Positions 13,143-20,330 of a DNA stretch of 38,444 nt are shown in pieces (the stretch's first letter is position 1; each line of letters begins with the position of its first letter). A model generated the notes under the pieces. The model did not search any database. It saw only the letters and a program-made list of their open reading frames with translations, and had not been told where the DNA came from. Made by a program: the position numbers and the translations under genes. Origin of the DNA: a virus. Where the stretch lies: the IMG/VR virus record IMGVR_UViG_3300027865_000021, positions 1 through 38,444 of that record; one strand, 5' to 3'.

Positions 13143-13484
13143 TTAAAAGTCAAACATAGTTTCTACTTTGGCCTCTAAGGGCTCTCTATCATCAATTAAC
13201 GTCCCAAGTGACATTGTAGTCGATATCATTGATAAACACGCCATAGCATGCCCTAAATGGCTTATACCACTCTCATCATCCATATCAACACCCATTTGCC
13301 ATTGTAATATATGACGCATCGCTGCTGCTGTTAATCTTGTAGCTTCCATTCCTTGCTTATAGTTACCTTTGGAATACTTCTTAGCTCCAAACTGAAAGGC
13401 TTTACACATATCTTCTATACCTGATAACTCTAAGAATTCTAATGGTATCTTACCGTCATCAAACTTCATTGCCTTTTCACTCAT
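13143..13484 (-). CDS. dATP/dGTP diphosphohydrolase-like protein (DUF5664)
   Basis: Residues 5-93 show the signature of this MazG-like all-helical family: a MKFDDGKIPLEFL start, FGAKKYSKGNYKQG, a RLTAAAMRHILQW helix and SGISHLGHAMACLSM, supplying the acidic and histidine metal ligands. Relatives hydrolyse dATP/dGTP to the monophosphate, altering the nucleotide pool during phage DNA synthesis. The family is common in phages with or without modified bases. It overlaps the gene before it by four bases. Confidence 0.75.
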   Translation of the reverse strand: MSEKAMKFDDGKIPLEFLELSGIEDMCKAFQFGAKKYSKGNYKQGMEATRLTAAAMRHILQWQMGVDMDDESGISHLGHAMACLSMISTTMSLGTLIDDREPLEAKVETMFDF

Positions 13485-13738
13485 CTACTTCTCCTTTTCT
13501 TATCATCACTCTTGTGAGTCCCATATTCCGAGGGAATCCCATACTCTGAAGGTTCACGTCTAATCCAATACTCCTTATATGATGGAGTACAGCAAGTCTC
13601 CCTATACCAGTCAGTGCATTGTCTATGGAACTCCTCTATACTTTTAACTCCAGCATACTTTTGCATAAAGTTTAGATCTGGCCGATAACATTCAACTTCA
13701 CTTCTGAATTCCTTTTGCTTACATGCGTTGTCATCCAT
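13481..13738 (-). CDS. Hypothetical protein (85 aa)
   Basis: GAGGAGAAATAG, the end of the YopX-like gene, provides its ribosome binding site. Cysteines (C6, C17, C41, CC49-50) and aromatic residues are numerous; the C-terminus is basic (DDKKRRSR). No family recognised. Confidence 0.6.
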   Translation of the reverse strand: MDDNACKQKEFRSEVECYRPDLNFMQKYAGVKSIEEFHRQCTDWYRETCCTPSYKEYWIRREPSEYGIPSEYGTHKSDDKKRRSR

Positions 13739-14224
13739 CTATTTCTCCTCTATTAGTAGCTCCGGGTTTTCGTGAATATTACCTAGTTTTTCAATTTCCT
13801 TACTATTTACAAAAGCTATATCCTTCCTTCGGCCTTTTGATACAGTGCATTCCTTGAATGTGTATCGCTCTTCATCTCCATAGCCTTCAGTAGCACAATT
13901 ATTTGATAGCTCAATAAAATACAGCGATGTGCCATTAACGGACTTACACTCAAATTTCCACCAATGTTTTCCAAAAGATAATACAACCACATCCCCCTCA
14001 TAGATCTCCTTGCCGTTCTTATCCTTAAGGCCAGTGTATTGGCCTTTAGTTTCTTTCTTAATGCAATTTTCCCTCATTACTGAACTGCAAAAATCAGGGA
14101 TGCTTTCCCCATCATCAAGCTCTCTGTGTTGAGTTAATATTAGGTGGAACCCACTTGCATTAACATAGTTACCAAAATGCCAGATACCTTTATCGTCTAG
14201 TCCGCGAAACTTTATCTCTCTCAT
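13739..14224 (-). CDS. YopX-like phage protein
   Basis: The 161-residue product shows YopX family hallmarks: MREIKFRGLDDKGIWHFGN at the start, GQYTGLKDKNGKEIYEGDVV in the middle and GNIHENPELL at the end. ATG 14224 is chosen because it begins the canonical MREIKFRG and follows AAAGGAGAAGTA. The family is widespread in phages and prophages; its molecular function is unknown. It is the first gene of the accessory operon, directly downstream of the promoter and operator array at 14247-14317. Confidence 0.9.
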   Translation of the reverse strand: MREIKFRGLDDKGIWHFGNYVNASGFHLILTQHRELDDGESIPDFCSSVMRENCIKKETKGQYTGLKDKNGKEIYEGDVVVLSFGKHWWKFECKSVNGTSLYFIELSNNCATEGYGDEERYTFKECTVSKGRRKDIAFVNSKEIEKLGNIHENPELLIEEK

Positions 14225-14246
14225 TACTTCTCCTTTGTGTGTCATC

Positions 14247-14317
14247 ATGTATAGAATAGTTGCATTATCTATACATGTCAAGACGATATGTATAGAAAAG
14301 TTGCATTTTGTATAGAC
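14247..14317. promoter_or_regulatory. Four-half-site operator array (TGTATAGA)
   Basis: ATGTATAGAATAGTTGCATT (14247-14266) and ATGTATAGAAAAGTTGCATT (14289-14308) form a 20-bp direct repeat with one mismatch, 42 bp apart. TGTATAGA half-sites lie at 14248, 14290 and 14310 and an inverted one at 14268. The steps of 20, 22 and 20 bp place all on roughly one helix face. Confidence 0.75.
14253..14281 (-). promoter_or_regulatory. Promoter of the accessory operon
   Basis: Minus strand TTGACA (14281-14276), 17 bp, TATTCT (14258-14253), start near 14246. Both hexamers overlap the operator half-sites, so a bound protein would block RNA polymerase. Confidence 0.65.
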
Positions 14318-14320
14318 ATA

Positions 14321-14352
14321 AAAAAACCCAGCCAAATTAATGACTGGGCTTA
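14321..14352 (-). terminator. Rho-independent terminator after the scaffold-like gene
   Basis: On the minus strand AAGCCCAG pairs with CTGGGTTT (8 bp, one G-U) around a 12-nt loop, followed by a U-tract (14327-14321). Confidence 0.75.
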
Positions 14353-14356
14353 GTGT

Positions 14357-15187
14357 TTATTTCTGTCCGATTAGCTTCGCACCTTGCTGGGCAAATGATG
14401 TTGCCGCTGTAGGATCTTTAACAAAGAATGCAGAACGCTGTTCGTTAGTCATGCTATTCCAACTTGCACCATCTGTGGGTGTAGTGATCGTACCACCACC
14501 GCCAGAGCTTCCTGTTGAACCAGAGCCCGTTGCTCCTGATGCTGAGAAAGCAAAACTATGAACCGGATTAGAGCTCACTACTTCAAATAGCTCAGAGAGT
14601 CCCATTGCATCTGCGCTTCCCGGTTTCTGAGAGATCATCGGAGTACCATCGGCATTAACGGCTACGATTCTACCATTCTCATCTACCTTACTCATACCCT
14701 TCATGATATTTGCAATGTATCCTTGTGGACCAGCACCGTCAACCAATTTCCCTGCGTTGGCTGCCAGTATTGAAGTAACTTCACGGTTATGGTTAGCTGC
14801 AGTCATCTTCTCAAGAGCGTCAGCACTTGTTTTGGACATCTCATCCATCTTTACTTTATACTGATCATGAACCGCCTGAATCTTAGTGTCGACATCTTTA
14901 CCATTAGTGGCTACTGAGCTCTGTAGATCTTTAATGGCATCAGCAGTTAAACCAAGTTCTGAGATCGCTTGCAAGCCCTTCAGCTGTGATCCCAAGTCTT
15001 TATTTGAACCTCGTTCCTTCTCAAGGGCTGACTTTAAACCAGCGGTATCAACAAGGCCAAGATTAACTCCTGTATCTGAATTGACGTATGGATTGACATC
15101 AAGTTGAAAGCCACCATCAACTTCCTTATATAGCGCTTTAACATTGTCTTCTACTCCATCCATGTTACCTAAGAATGCTTCTAACAT
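14357..15187 (-). CDS. Scaffold-like head morphogenesis protein
   Basis: The 276-residue protein has the usual scaffold layout: a short N-terminal domain, a long helical part (KSALEKERGSNKDLGSQLKG through DALEKMTAANHNREVTSIL, about 50-140) and a flexible Gly/Ser linker (near 215-235) leading to a small C-terminal helical region that would contact the capsid protein. ATG 15187 follows AAGGAA and lies beside a hairpin; an earlier in-frame start at 15205 lacks this site. It sits downstream of the portal, but the capsid gene is on the other strand 5 kb away. A capsid-assembly protease is not seen. The scaffold call rests on composition and position. Confidence 0.6.
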   Translation of the reverse strand: MLEAFLGNMDGVEDNVKALYKEVDGGFQLDVNPYVNSDTGVNLGLVDTAGLKSALEKERGSNKDLGSQLKGLQAISELGLTADAIKDLQSSVATNGKDVDTKIQAVHDQYKVKMDEMSKTSADALEKMTAANHNREVTSILAANAGKLVDGAGPQGYIANIMKGMSKVDENGRIVAVNADGTPMISQKPGSADAMGLSELFEVVSSNPVHSFAFSASGATGSGSTGSSGGGGTITTPTDGASWNSMTNEQRSAFFVKDPTAATSFAQQGAKLIGQK

Positions 15188-15199
15188 AATATTTTCCTT

Positions 15200-15235
15200 C
15201 ACCATCTCGGTGTTTTATTTTCGACCATCTCGGTC
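15200..15235 (-). other. Paired hairpins with identical loops before the scaffold-like gene
   Basis: In RNA sense, GACC-GAGAU-GGUC (15235-15223) and CACC-GAGAU-GGUG (15212-15200) share the loop but differ by a compensated closing base pair. The second ends directly against the AAGGAA ribosome binding site. Confidence 0.65.
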
Positions 15236-15246
15236 ATTGTATGAAA

Positions 15247-15298
15247 AGCCCCTATGAGATTCCTTGGGTCTACTCCGTGACCTGTGCTCATAGGGGCT
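15247..15298. terminator. Strong hairpin, likely terminator
   Basis: AGCCCCTATGAG pairs perfectly with CTCATAGGGGCT (12 bp). On the minus strand it is followed by UUUUCA. The 28-nt loop has a small inner stem (GGTC/GACC). Confidence 0.7.
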
Positions 15299-15339
15299 GT
15301 GTTTTATTTACCTAAAATTAACAGTAAACCAAGCTTTGC

Positions 15340-15414
15340 TCATTGAAGGTACGAAACCTTCTTGCGCTTAACTATCTTACCAGTCTTAAGTGAAACGAAT
15401 CGTAAACTGTACAT
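15340..15414 (-). CDS. Tiny basic peptide (24 aa)
   Basis: GGAGAATGCA precedes ATG 15414. The peptide is strongly basic (KTGKIVKRKKV). It is the only frame between the promoter at 15444-15471 and the terminator at 15247-15298. The transcript may equally be a noncoding RNA. Confidence 0.4.
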   Translation of the reverse strand: MYSLRFVSLKTGKIVKRKKVSYLQ

Positions 15415-15443
15415 TGCATTCTCCATTTATTAGTTCATAAGTA

Positions 15444-15471
15444 ATTATACTTTGTGAAAGAATTACTACAA
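15444..15471 (-). promoter_or_regulatory. Promoter of a short transcription unit
   Basis: Minus strand TTGTAG (15471-15466), 16 bp, perfect TATAAT (15449-15444); start near 15437. Confidence 0.5.
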
Positions 15472-15508
15472 TAATACCTAAATGTAGAACGTCAACCCTA
15501 AAATGTAA

Positions 15509-15625
15509 TTATTTTAAGCGTGTCTCAGCCGATACATCCGATCCGGTAATCCTTATTTCTATTTTAACATCACCGCCCTCGGGGTTATTTAGGTAGACAT
15601 TTGTCGTTTTACACCCACTACTCAT
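15509..15625 (-). CDS. Small protein coupled to the portal gene (38 aa)
   Basis: Its ATG overlaps the portal stop by 8 bp. The sequence (NVYLNNPEGGDVKIEIRITG) reads as a beta hairpin. The overlap and beta pattern favour a real gene; no family is recognised. Confidence 0.5.
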   Translation of the reverse strand: MSSGCKTTNVYLNNPEGGDVKIEIRITGSDVSAETRLK

Positions 15626-17165
15626 TATCAGTAGGATTAGTATCGCTAGTATCTTCATCTGTTGACTCCTGTGTTATCTTAGCTGTAGCTGCTTCGTTCT
15701 TAAGATTAAATTCAGCTGCCTCTTTTTGCTCTTTAGCTACTTCAGCTTCCATCTTCTTCAGATCATGTTGAATATCAATGCTTCCACGCCTCTTCATTTC
15801 ATAGCGAACGGTAGAGGCAGGTAAAATACCCTCACGCTTTGCATCAATCAGTACTGGTAGATCAGAAACATTACCAACAATTACGAAGTCTTTATATACT
15901 GAGAGCTTAAATTCTTCGCTCTTCTTTGCTCCTATATACTTATAAGCTAAGTCCATAGCCTTTAGGAGCCCCTTCTCAGTTGCTATAGTCCAGTTAAGTA
16001 AGTCAGAGCAGCTATTGAATGAATTTGAGATTACTTCGGATGCTGTTACATCACCACTTGAGCGATTAATTTCCGGCTTAAGGCTGAGTTCTCGCATCTT
16101 CTCTTCAATGGCTTTTATGGACTCCTTGCCAATACCAACTGCTGCACCAGTATGTTCAACAACCGATAGTTCAGCCTCTTCATTGCCTGACTTTGCCAAG
16201 TAGTTTGAATTAATACTGAAGTCCTTAAGCTCATCAGCATCGAAGCCCTTTGCAAAGAGAATACCTACACGTGCAATCTCTTCAAGTCTACGCTGGTCTG
16301 AATTGTCTTGGTAGTGCAATAGGTTAAGCTCTGCCAGCTCATAGTTAGGCGGATCAGCCCTCATAGCTCCAGTTCTTTTGAAGTAGATATTAACTAATGG
16401 AACAACTCCAAGTGAATTACGACCACTATTAAATAAAGCCCACTCAGAGCTACTAGTATCCAGCTTCTCTTGGTTTGCTTGCTGCTCATTTTGAGCTTCA
16501 GTGGCTACACTTGTCTTGCGATAGACTTCCCATCGATCACGCGTCCATCTAACGATCTCTTTCACCTGTCTGCGGCCAAAAGAGCCATAAGCTTCAGTAG
16601 CTTCACGGTGATATCTGATTTCAGTCATACCATCGCCGTCTGTATCCCAGAAGAATAGATCAAGACATTTAATGTGAACTAATGTTGCACGTGTCTCGCT
16701 ATCCATTTCATCTTTTCTCGAAACAGCATCACTTGCTGAGTAGTCAACTAAGATATGAGATTTACCATAGCTATCTGCATCTTCAAATACACGCTTAGTG
16801 AATTCTGTGATGTCATTACCTTCACCATCTGTATTATCAATAAGTGGTGCAAGTCTTGGATCTTCTGAAAAGCCCTCAACAACAATCTCATGTGAGAATG
16901 GCTTTCCCGTGTGTGATTCAATTGCAACAGCAAATGATGGATCTAAGAATGCTTTAGCTAACCTCCTAGAATATATCGTATCATCTTCCTTGGGGAATTT
17001 AGGTAAATACTCAGGGTAGAATCTCATTGCCTCTGAGCCACCTTTTAAGGCGTTAATTAATTTATATCTTGGAATCATCGCAATGTAGTCCGGATGACGA
17101 GAGTCTGCACTGTCTCCGCTATCATTTGCGCTTTTTCCAAATGCTTGTGGTTGTAAAAATGCCAT
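15618..17165 (-). CDS. Portal protein (DUF4055-like)
   Basis: The 515-residue protein has the N-terminal pattern of DUF4055 portals (RHPDYIAMIPRYKLINAL, then YLPKFPKEDD and YSRRLAKAFLDPSFAVAIES). A conserved central beta region (KCLDLFFWDTDGDGMTEIRY) follows, then the helical LLHYQDNSDQRRLEEIARV that would form the channel stem. The C-terminus is an acidic, Thr/Asp-rich tail. It forms the dodecameric head entry channel to which terminase docks. It lies between terL and the scaffold-like gene. Length matches the family. Confidence 0.85.
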   Translation of the reverse strand: MAFLQPQAFGKSANDSGDSADSRHPDYIAMIPRYKLINALKGGSEAMRFYPEYLPKFPKEDDTIYSRRLAKAFLDPSFAVAIESHTGKPFSHEIVVEGFSEDPRLAPLIDNTDGEGNDITEFTKRVFEDADSYGKSHILVDYSASDAVSRKDEMDSETRATLVHIKCLDLFFWDTDGDGMTEIRYHREATEAYGSFGRRQVKEIVRWTRDRWEVYRKTSVATEAQNEQQANQEKLDTSSSEWALFNSGRNSLGVVPLVNIYFKRTGAMRADPPNYELAELNLLHYQDNSDQRRLEEIARVGILFAKGFDADELKDFSINSNYLAKSGNEEAELSVVEHTGAAVGIGKESIKAIEEKMRELSLKPEINRSSGDVTASEVISNSFNSCSDLLNWTIATEKGLLKAMDLAYKYIGAKKSEEFKLSVYKDFVIVGNVSDLPVLIDAKREGILPASTVRYEMKRRGSIDIQHDLKKMEAEVAKEQKEAAEFNLKNEAATAKITQESTDEDTSDTNPTDNE

Positions 17166-17183
17166 GTTAATTTTCCTTGTTTA

Positions 17184-18614
17184 TTACATTTGATTTCCGC
17201 CAGATGAGGCACGTTTTTTCCTTACCTTGTATCGAAGTGCATCTAGGTTATGGTCGGGACTATCTGTATCAAGATCATCGGGATCTCTTTTATCTCTTGG
17301 GGCTACTGGCAATAGCATTAATAGCCAAGGGCAGCTGCCTCCAGACCATATTCTTAATGCTGGCATTCCAGAGCCATCATGACCTGCTTTTAACATTTCA
17401 CGTATCTGCTCCCAACCTGCTTTTCTACTACCGGATGACTTATCAGCTTTTTTCCAAGTAATGCCCATTGCACGCATTGAAACTTGTACTGAGTTACCAT
17501 TCTCAACTGTCCATATGGCTGTATCAGCAGGTCCGCCAATGACTTTCCTACCTTTCAGTAATGGATGATTCATCTCGTAGTCTCTGATGTTAATTGCAAC
17601 CTCTCTTGCCGTTAATCTCAATCCTACATTCACCTCTCCATTACATCCGTAATATTCGAGTATGCAAAATAGATCACCGCGAACAGTGGCAACATCATTA
17701 CCATCTGCATCAATATAATCAGAGCCATCTGATTCTGCATACCAAACAACACTAAATGGTTTTGATGAACCCCAGTCAAATGATCGACTAATACGCCAAG
17801 TTTTTGGAATATCGAATGGTTTACATGTATTATGCTTCTCGCTCCATACATCGCTAAATAATCCGCCCGATACAATATCCCATGAACCATAAAGCCAAGC
17901 CTTTTTCAAGTTAGGACACTTTATAGCGAATAGCGATTTAACGTAATCATCGTCCATATGTGGATTCTCAAATACCGATGATGGAATGTGGCATCTCGCC
18001 TCTTTCACTTCATTTAGTATTGGTGCATATGCGTCTCCAGCAAGTATAAAGTACTTCTTAACCCATCCATGGCCGGGGCCACTCGGGTTAGTCGTTGATA
18101 GATACTGTAGCGGCATCTTTTCGCCGTCTGTGCCGTATGTGTCAGCTGATCTATTACATGACTTCATTACCTCATAGCATTCATCTGTAGGCCAGTTAGT
18201 GATCTCTTCCCATAATATCCAAGGGAACTCTTGACCGTGAAAGCCACTATAGTCATCAATACTATTAAACTTACGGAATATGAGTTCTTCACCAGTAGGC
18301 CAGACCCACTTAAGGTCGCCCTTACCGCTAAGAAAGCGTGCCTCTGGGTATAGCTCCCGAAATAAGCGCTTAGACTTACTAATAACGTCTTCTAAGTCTT
18401 GATAGTGAAGTCTAAATATTACCCCACGCCAACGAATCCCGTAACCCTTGTCGACATTTTTAGCGAATGAGATTATCGCTGTTTCAGTCTTACCACCCCC
18501 ACGACTACCATGTAGCATTGTTTCACGGTAAGGTGAATTCAGAAATGCTGTTTGAGATCCCGGCAAAGCACTCCAGATGACTTTAGTCTCTAGTTCACTA
18601 TTCGGGCTTTGCAT
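17184..18614 (-). CDS. terL: Terminase large subunit
   Basis: The ATPase and nuclease domains of the packaging motor are complete: Walker A GSRGGGKT (36-43), Walker B and catalytic acid WILWEE (132-137), coupling motif TTNPSGPG (174-181), and an RNase H-like nuclease with Asp280 in SFDWGSSKP, Asp364 in GGPADTAIW and DHNLDALRY (454-462). The 476 residues are typical. It cleaves and pumps DNA into the prohead through the portal. It overlaps terS by 17 bp and ends 18 bp before the portal gene. Whether packaging is headful or cos cannot be told from the sequence. Confidence 0.95.
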   Translation of the reverse strand: MQSPNSELETKVIWSALPGSQTAFLNSPYRETMLHGSRGGGKTETAIISFAKNVDKGYGIRWRGVIFRLHYQDLEDVISKSKRLFRELYPEARFLSGKGDLKWVWPTGEELIFRKFNSIDDYSGFHGQEFPWILWEEITNWPTDECYEVMKSCNRSADTYGTDGEKMPLQYLSTTNPSGPGHGWVKKYFILAGDAYAPILNEVKEARCHIPSSVFENPHMDDDYVKSLFAIKCPNLKKAWLYGSWDIVSGGLFSDVWSEKHNTCKPFDIPKTWRISRSFDWGSSKPFSVVWYAESDGSDYIDADGNDVATVRGDLFCILEYYGCNGEVNVGLRLTAREVAINIRDYEMNHPLLKGRKVIGGPADTAIWTVENGNSVQVSMRAMGITWKKADKSSGSRKAGWEQIREMLKAGHDGSGMPALRIWSGGSCPWLLMLLPVAPRDKRDPDDLDTDSPDHNLDALRYKVRKKRASSGGNQM

Positions 18615-19086
18615 CTATACACTCCTCAACAAACTCACTGCCGAATCTATCAACAGCCAATCGTCTTAAGTCCGCTTCATCTTTTGGAAGGCTAGATTGT
18701 GCATTTTTACCTATCTGAGCAAATATATCTTCTGTTATACCCGGGACCTCTACTGCAGCAATGGCCCTGTGTGTAATATTGATATTTTTCTCATCTTCTT
18801 TATTCCATCCTCTGATTTTACCTTTGCGGTCTAGAACGTATTCTATTGCGCGTTGATTGCCTTTTCGGAGGTTTTCTAGAAGCTTATCCTCTGCCATGTC
18901 AAGAAAGAATCCATCCCTCTCTTTGCCGGCATCGACCTTAGCTTTAAATTCAGGATCACTCTTCATCCATTTATTATAGCCAGACCTACTAATTATCTTG
19001 GAATCACGTATGCACTTAGACATACTATCTCCACTCTTATTGAAATATTCCAATAAAGAGGCTTTCTTCTCTTCAGTGCTACTCAT
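18598..19086 (-). CDS. terS: Terminase small subunit
   Basis: The 162-residue protein shows an N-terminal helix-turn-helix (LLEYFNKSGDSMSKCIRDSK; ISRSGYNKWMKSDPEF), a helical oligomerisation core (EDKLLENLRKGNQRAIEYVLD) and a C-terminal region (LPKDEADLRRLAVDRFGSEF) that would contact TerL. Such proteins recognise the packaging site and regulate the motor. The gene directly precedes and overlaps terL. Its ATG overlaps the stop of a 20-codon upstream frame. Confidence 0.85.
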   Translation of the reverse strand: MSSTEEKKASLLEYFNKSGDSMSKCIRDSKIISRSGYNKWMKSDPEFKAKVDAGKERDGFFLDMAEDKLLENLRKGNQRAIEYVLDRKGKIRGWNKEDEKNINITHRAIAAVEVPGITEDIFAQIGKNAQSSLPKDEADLRRLAVDRFGSEFVEECIDAKPE

Positions 19087-19141
19087 AATTGCATCTCACA
19101 ATTGATGTTTTGCATTCTAGTCTACATATAGCATCTCGCAT
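19079..19141 (-). CDS. Possible leader peptide upstream of terS (20 aa)
   Basis: AAAGGATGCAGAT precedes the ATG, and the stop overlaps the terS ATG by 8 bp (ATGAGTAG). The peptide has three cysteines. terS itself lacks its own clear ribosome binding site, so this frame would feed ribosomes into terS by coupling. Confidence 0.45.
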   Translation of the reverse strand: MRDAICRLECKTSIVRCNYE

Positions 19142-19311
19142 ATCTGCATCCTTTGTGCGTTATTAAAGTAACATAAAGCCCTTCATTTTCAACCTTGCTA
19201 CACATTGCTCAAACTATGAGAATCAATATTTACGTTTTTATAAATAATGGTTTTTGTTGTACATTCAAATAAAAGCCAAGCACAAATGTATAAAAGTTTT
19301 AACGCTCGGGG

Positions 19312-19341
19312 TTGACAGACCTTTTTTTAGTGCTATATAAT
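19312..19341 (+). promoter_or_regulatory. Strong sigma70 promoter
   Basis: TTGACA (19312-19317) and TATAAT (19336-19341), both consensus, are 18 bp apart. The start would be near 19348. It is the best promoter match in the window. Confidence 0.8.
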
Positions 19342-19361
19342 ATATATGTATCCAAGAGAAA

Positions 19362-19434
19362 ATGAGGCGCAGAGCCGCTTGATCGACAGCGCTCTCCCCA
19401 AGTCCCAAACCATAACATAGCCAAGCGAAGCGCC
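19362..19434 (+). ncRNA. Structured GC-rich leader RNA
   Basis: GGCGC (19366-19370) pairs with GCGCC (19430-19434). A hairpin AGAG-C-CGC / GCG-CTCT (19371-19395) begins at the next base. Its GC content contrasts with the AT-rich flanks. A six-codon frame starts at 19362. The leader ends about 135 nt before the gene at 19570. Confidence 0.45.
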
Positions 19435-19569
19435 AAAGAAAAAAGACACAACCTGAATATAATCTATACATAATATAATATATAATCATAATATCTATAA
19501 TATATATAATATACTTGTAATAGCAATAAGAATGATATATATTATAATATAATAATAAAGGAGAATATA

Positions 19570-19872
19570 ATGGATAGAAGGGAAAAATGTAGAGATCACA
19601 CAAATAAGTGCTCGAATGATCAATGTCAATCAAGGGATACTTATATTTACAGTTATGACGAAGCAAGAGAGTTGTGGCAATGCAGGAACTGTATGCACTA
19701 TTGGTCACAAGAACAAATGTATATACCAGACACAGATGATTATATAGAAGACTTGCAAGATCAGAGGGCTCCGCTATCAGATAGAGCTAAGGAAATATTT
19801 GATGAAGAGATCTTCGACCCAATTATCGCTGCAACTATTGAGATAGAATCATACCATCAAAACAGAGGTTGA
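19570..19872 (+). CDS. Small zinc-binding-like protein (100 aa)
   Basis: AAGGAGAATATA precedes the ATG. The N-terminal half has C-x5-C and C-x2-C pairs (NKCSNDQCQSR; WQCRNCMHYW), a possible zinc ribbon. The C-terminal half is acidic and helical (DRAKEIFDEEIFDP). It is the only gene between the strong promoter at 19312 and the noncoding block before the capsid gene, so it may be abundantly expressed. Function unknown. Confidence 0.7.
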   Translation: MDRREKCRDHTNKCSNDQCQSRDTYIYSYDEARELWQCRNCMHYWSQEQMYIPDTDDYIEDLQDQRAPLSDRAKEIFDEEIFDPIIAATIEIESYHQNRG

Positions 19873-20035
19873 AGTAATTAATATTGGTGGTATTATAATT
19901 ACACAAGGGATGCTCTCCAAGTAGTCCTCATGATTAATGGTTCTCATCGATTATGGAAGCTAAGAGACTAAATTACGACATTGCGAATCAATTTTGATGA
20001 CGCAAACACTTCTGGAAAGGTCCAACAGCGATAAA

Positions 20036-20087
20036 AGAGAGTCATAGGTTTTACTTCTCCTTTGCCCTATGGCTCTCTGTCTTTTTT
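20036..20087 (+). terminator. Rho-independent terminator
   Basis: AGAGAGTCATAGG pairs with CCTATGGCTCTCT (13 bp, one G-U) followed by GTCTTTTTT. It would end the transcript started at 19348. Confidence 0.85.
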
Positions 20088-20098
20088 AGTATATGAGA

Positions 20099-20169
20099 TG
20101 GCCGGTAACCCCACTGGGAGGGGGTGCTATGACGATAGAGAGGTAGGTTCGATTCCTGCACCGCCACCA
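20099..20169 (+). tRNA. Degenerate tRNA-like element with encoded CCA
   Basis: A canonical T arm (GTAGG-TTCGATT-CCTGC), an ACCGCCA acceptor strand followed by CCA, and a D-arm-like CCCC-ACTGGGA-GGGG are present. The 5' acceptor strand TGGCCGGT pairs only with a bulged C, and the anticodon region is a shortened CTAT-GACG-ATAG stem without a 7-nt loop. It is probably not a decoding tRNA. It could be a relic or a tRNA mimic. Confidence 0.45.
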
Positions 20170-20200
20170 TCTTTTTAATAAGAGATCTTAGATCACTGAA

Positions 20201-20274
20201 GCTGGTAAAGTTTGTGATTAAAGCAGAGCACTTCTAATCCCTATTAGCTCTGTTGTGAATAGGGTAAGGCCAGC
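20201..20274 (+). ncRNA. Predicted H-type pseudoknot RNA
   Basis: Stem 1 CAGAGC/GCTCTG (20224-20229, 20247-20252) and stem 2 CCCTATT/AATAGGG (20239-20245, 20258-20264) interlock with loops of 9, 1 and 5 nt, a feasible classical pseudoknot. An outer helix GCTGG/CCAGC (20201-20205, 20270-20274) encloses it. It lies between the two tRNA-like elements. Confidence 0.45.
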
Positions 20275-20330
20275 ACATTTTATATGGCAAACATAAGTAA
20301 TGATAACAGCATGACGATTCTGTTTAGTTT

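Noticed and set aside
19265-19708. 147-codon minus-strand frame
   Set aside because: Runs through the consensus plus-strand promoter, the leader and an AT-repeat tract; its Tyr/Ile/Leu-rich content reflects the AT-rich sequence, and it has no ribosome binding site.
20201-20274. A third tRNA (CTTCTAA resembles an Arg anticodon loop)
   Set aside because: The flanking bases do not form an anticodon stem and no T arm is present; the pseudoknot pairing explains the segment better.
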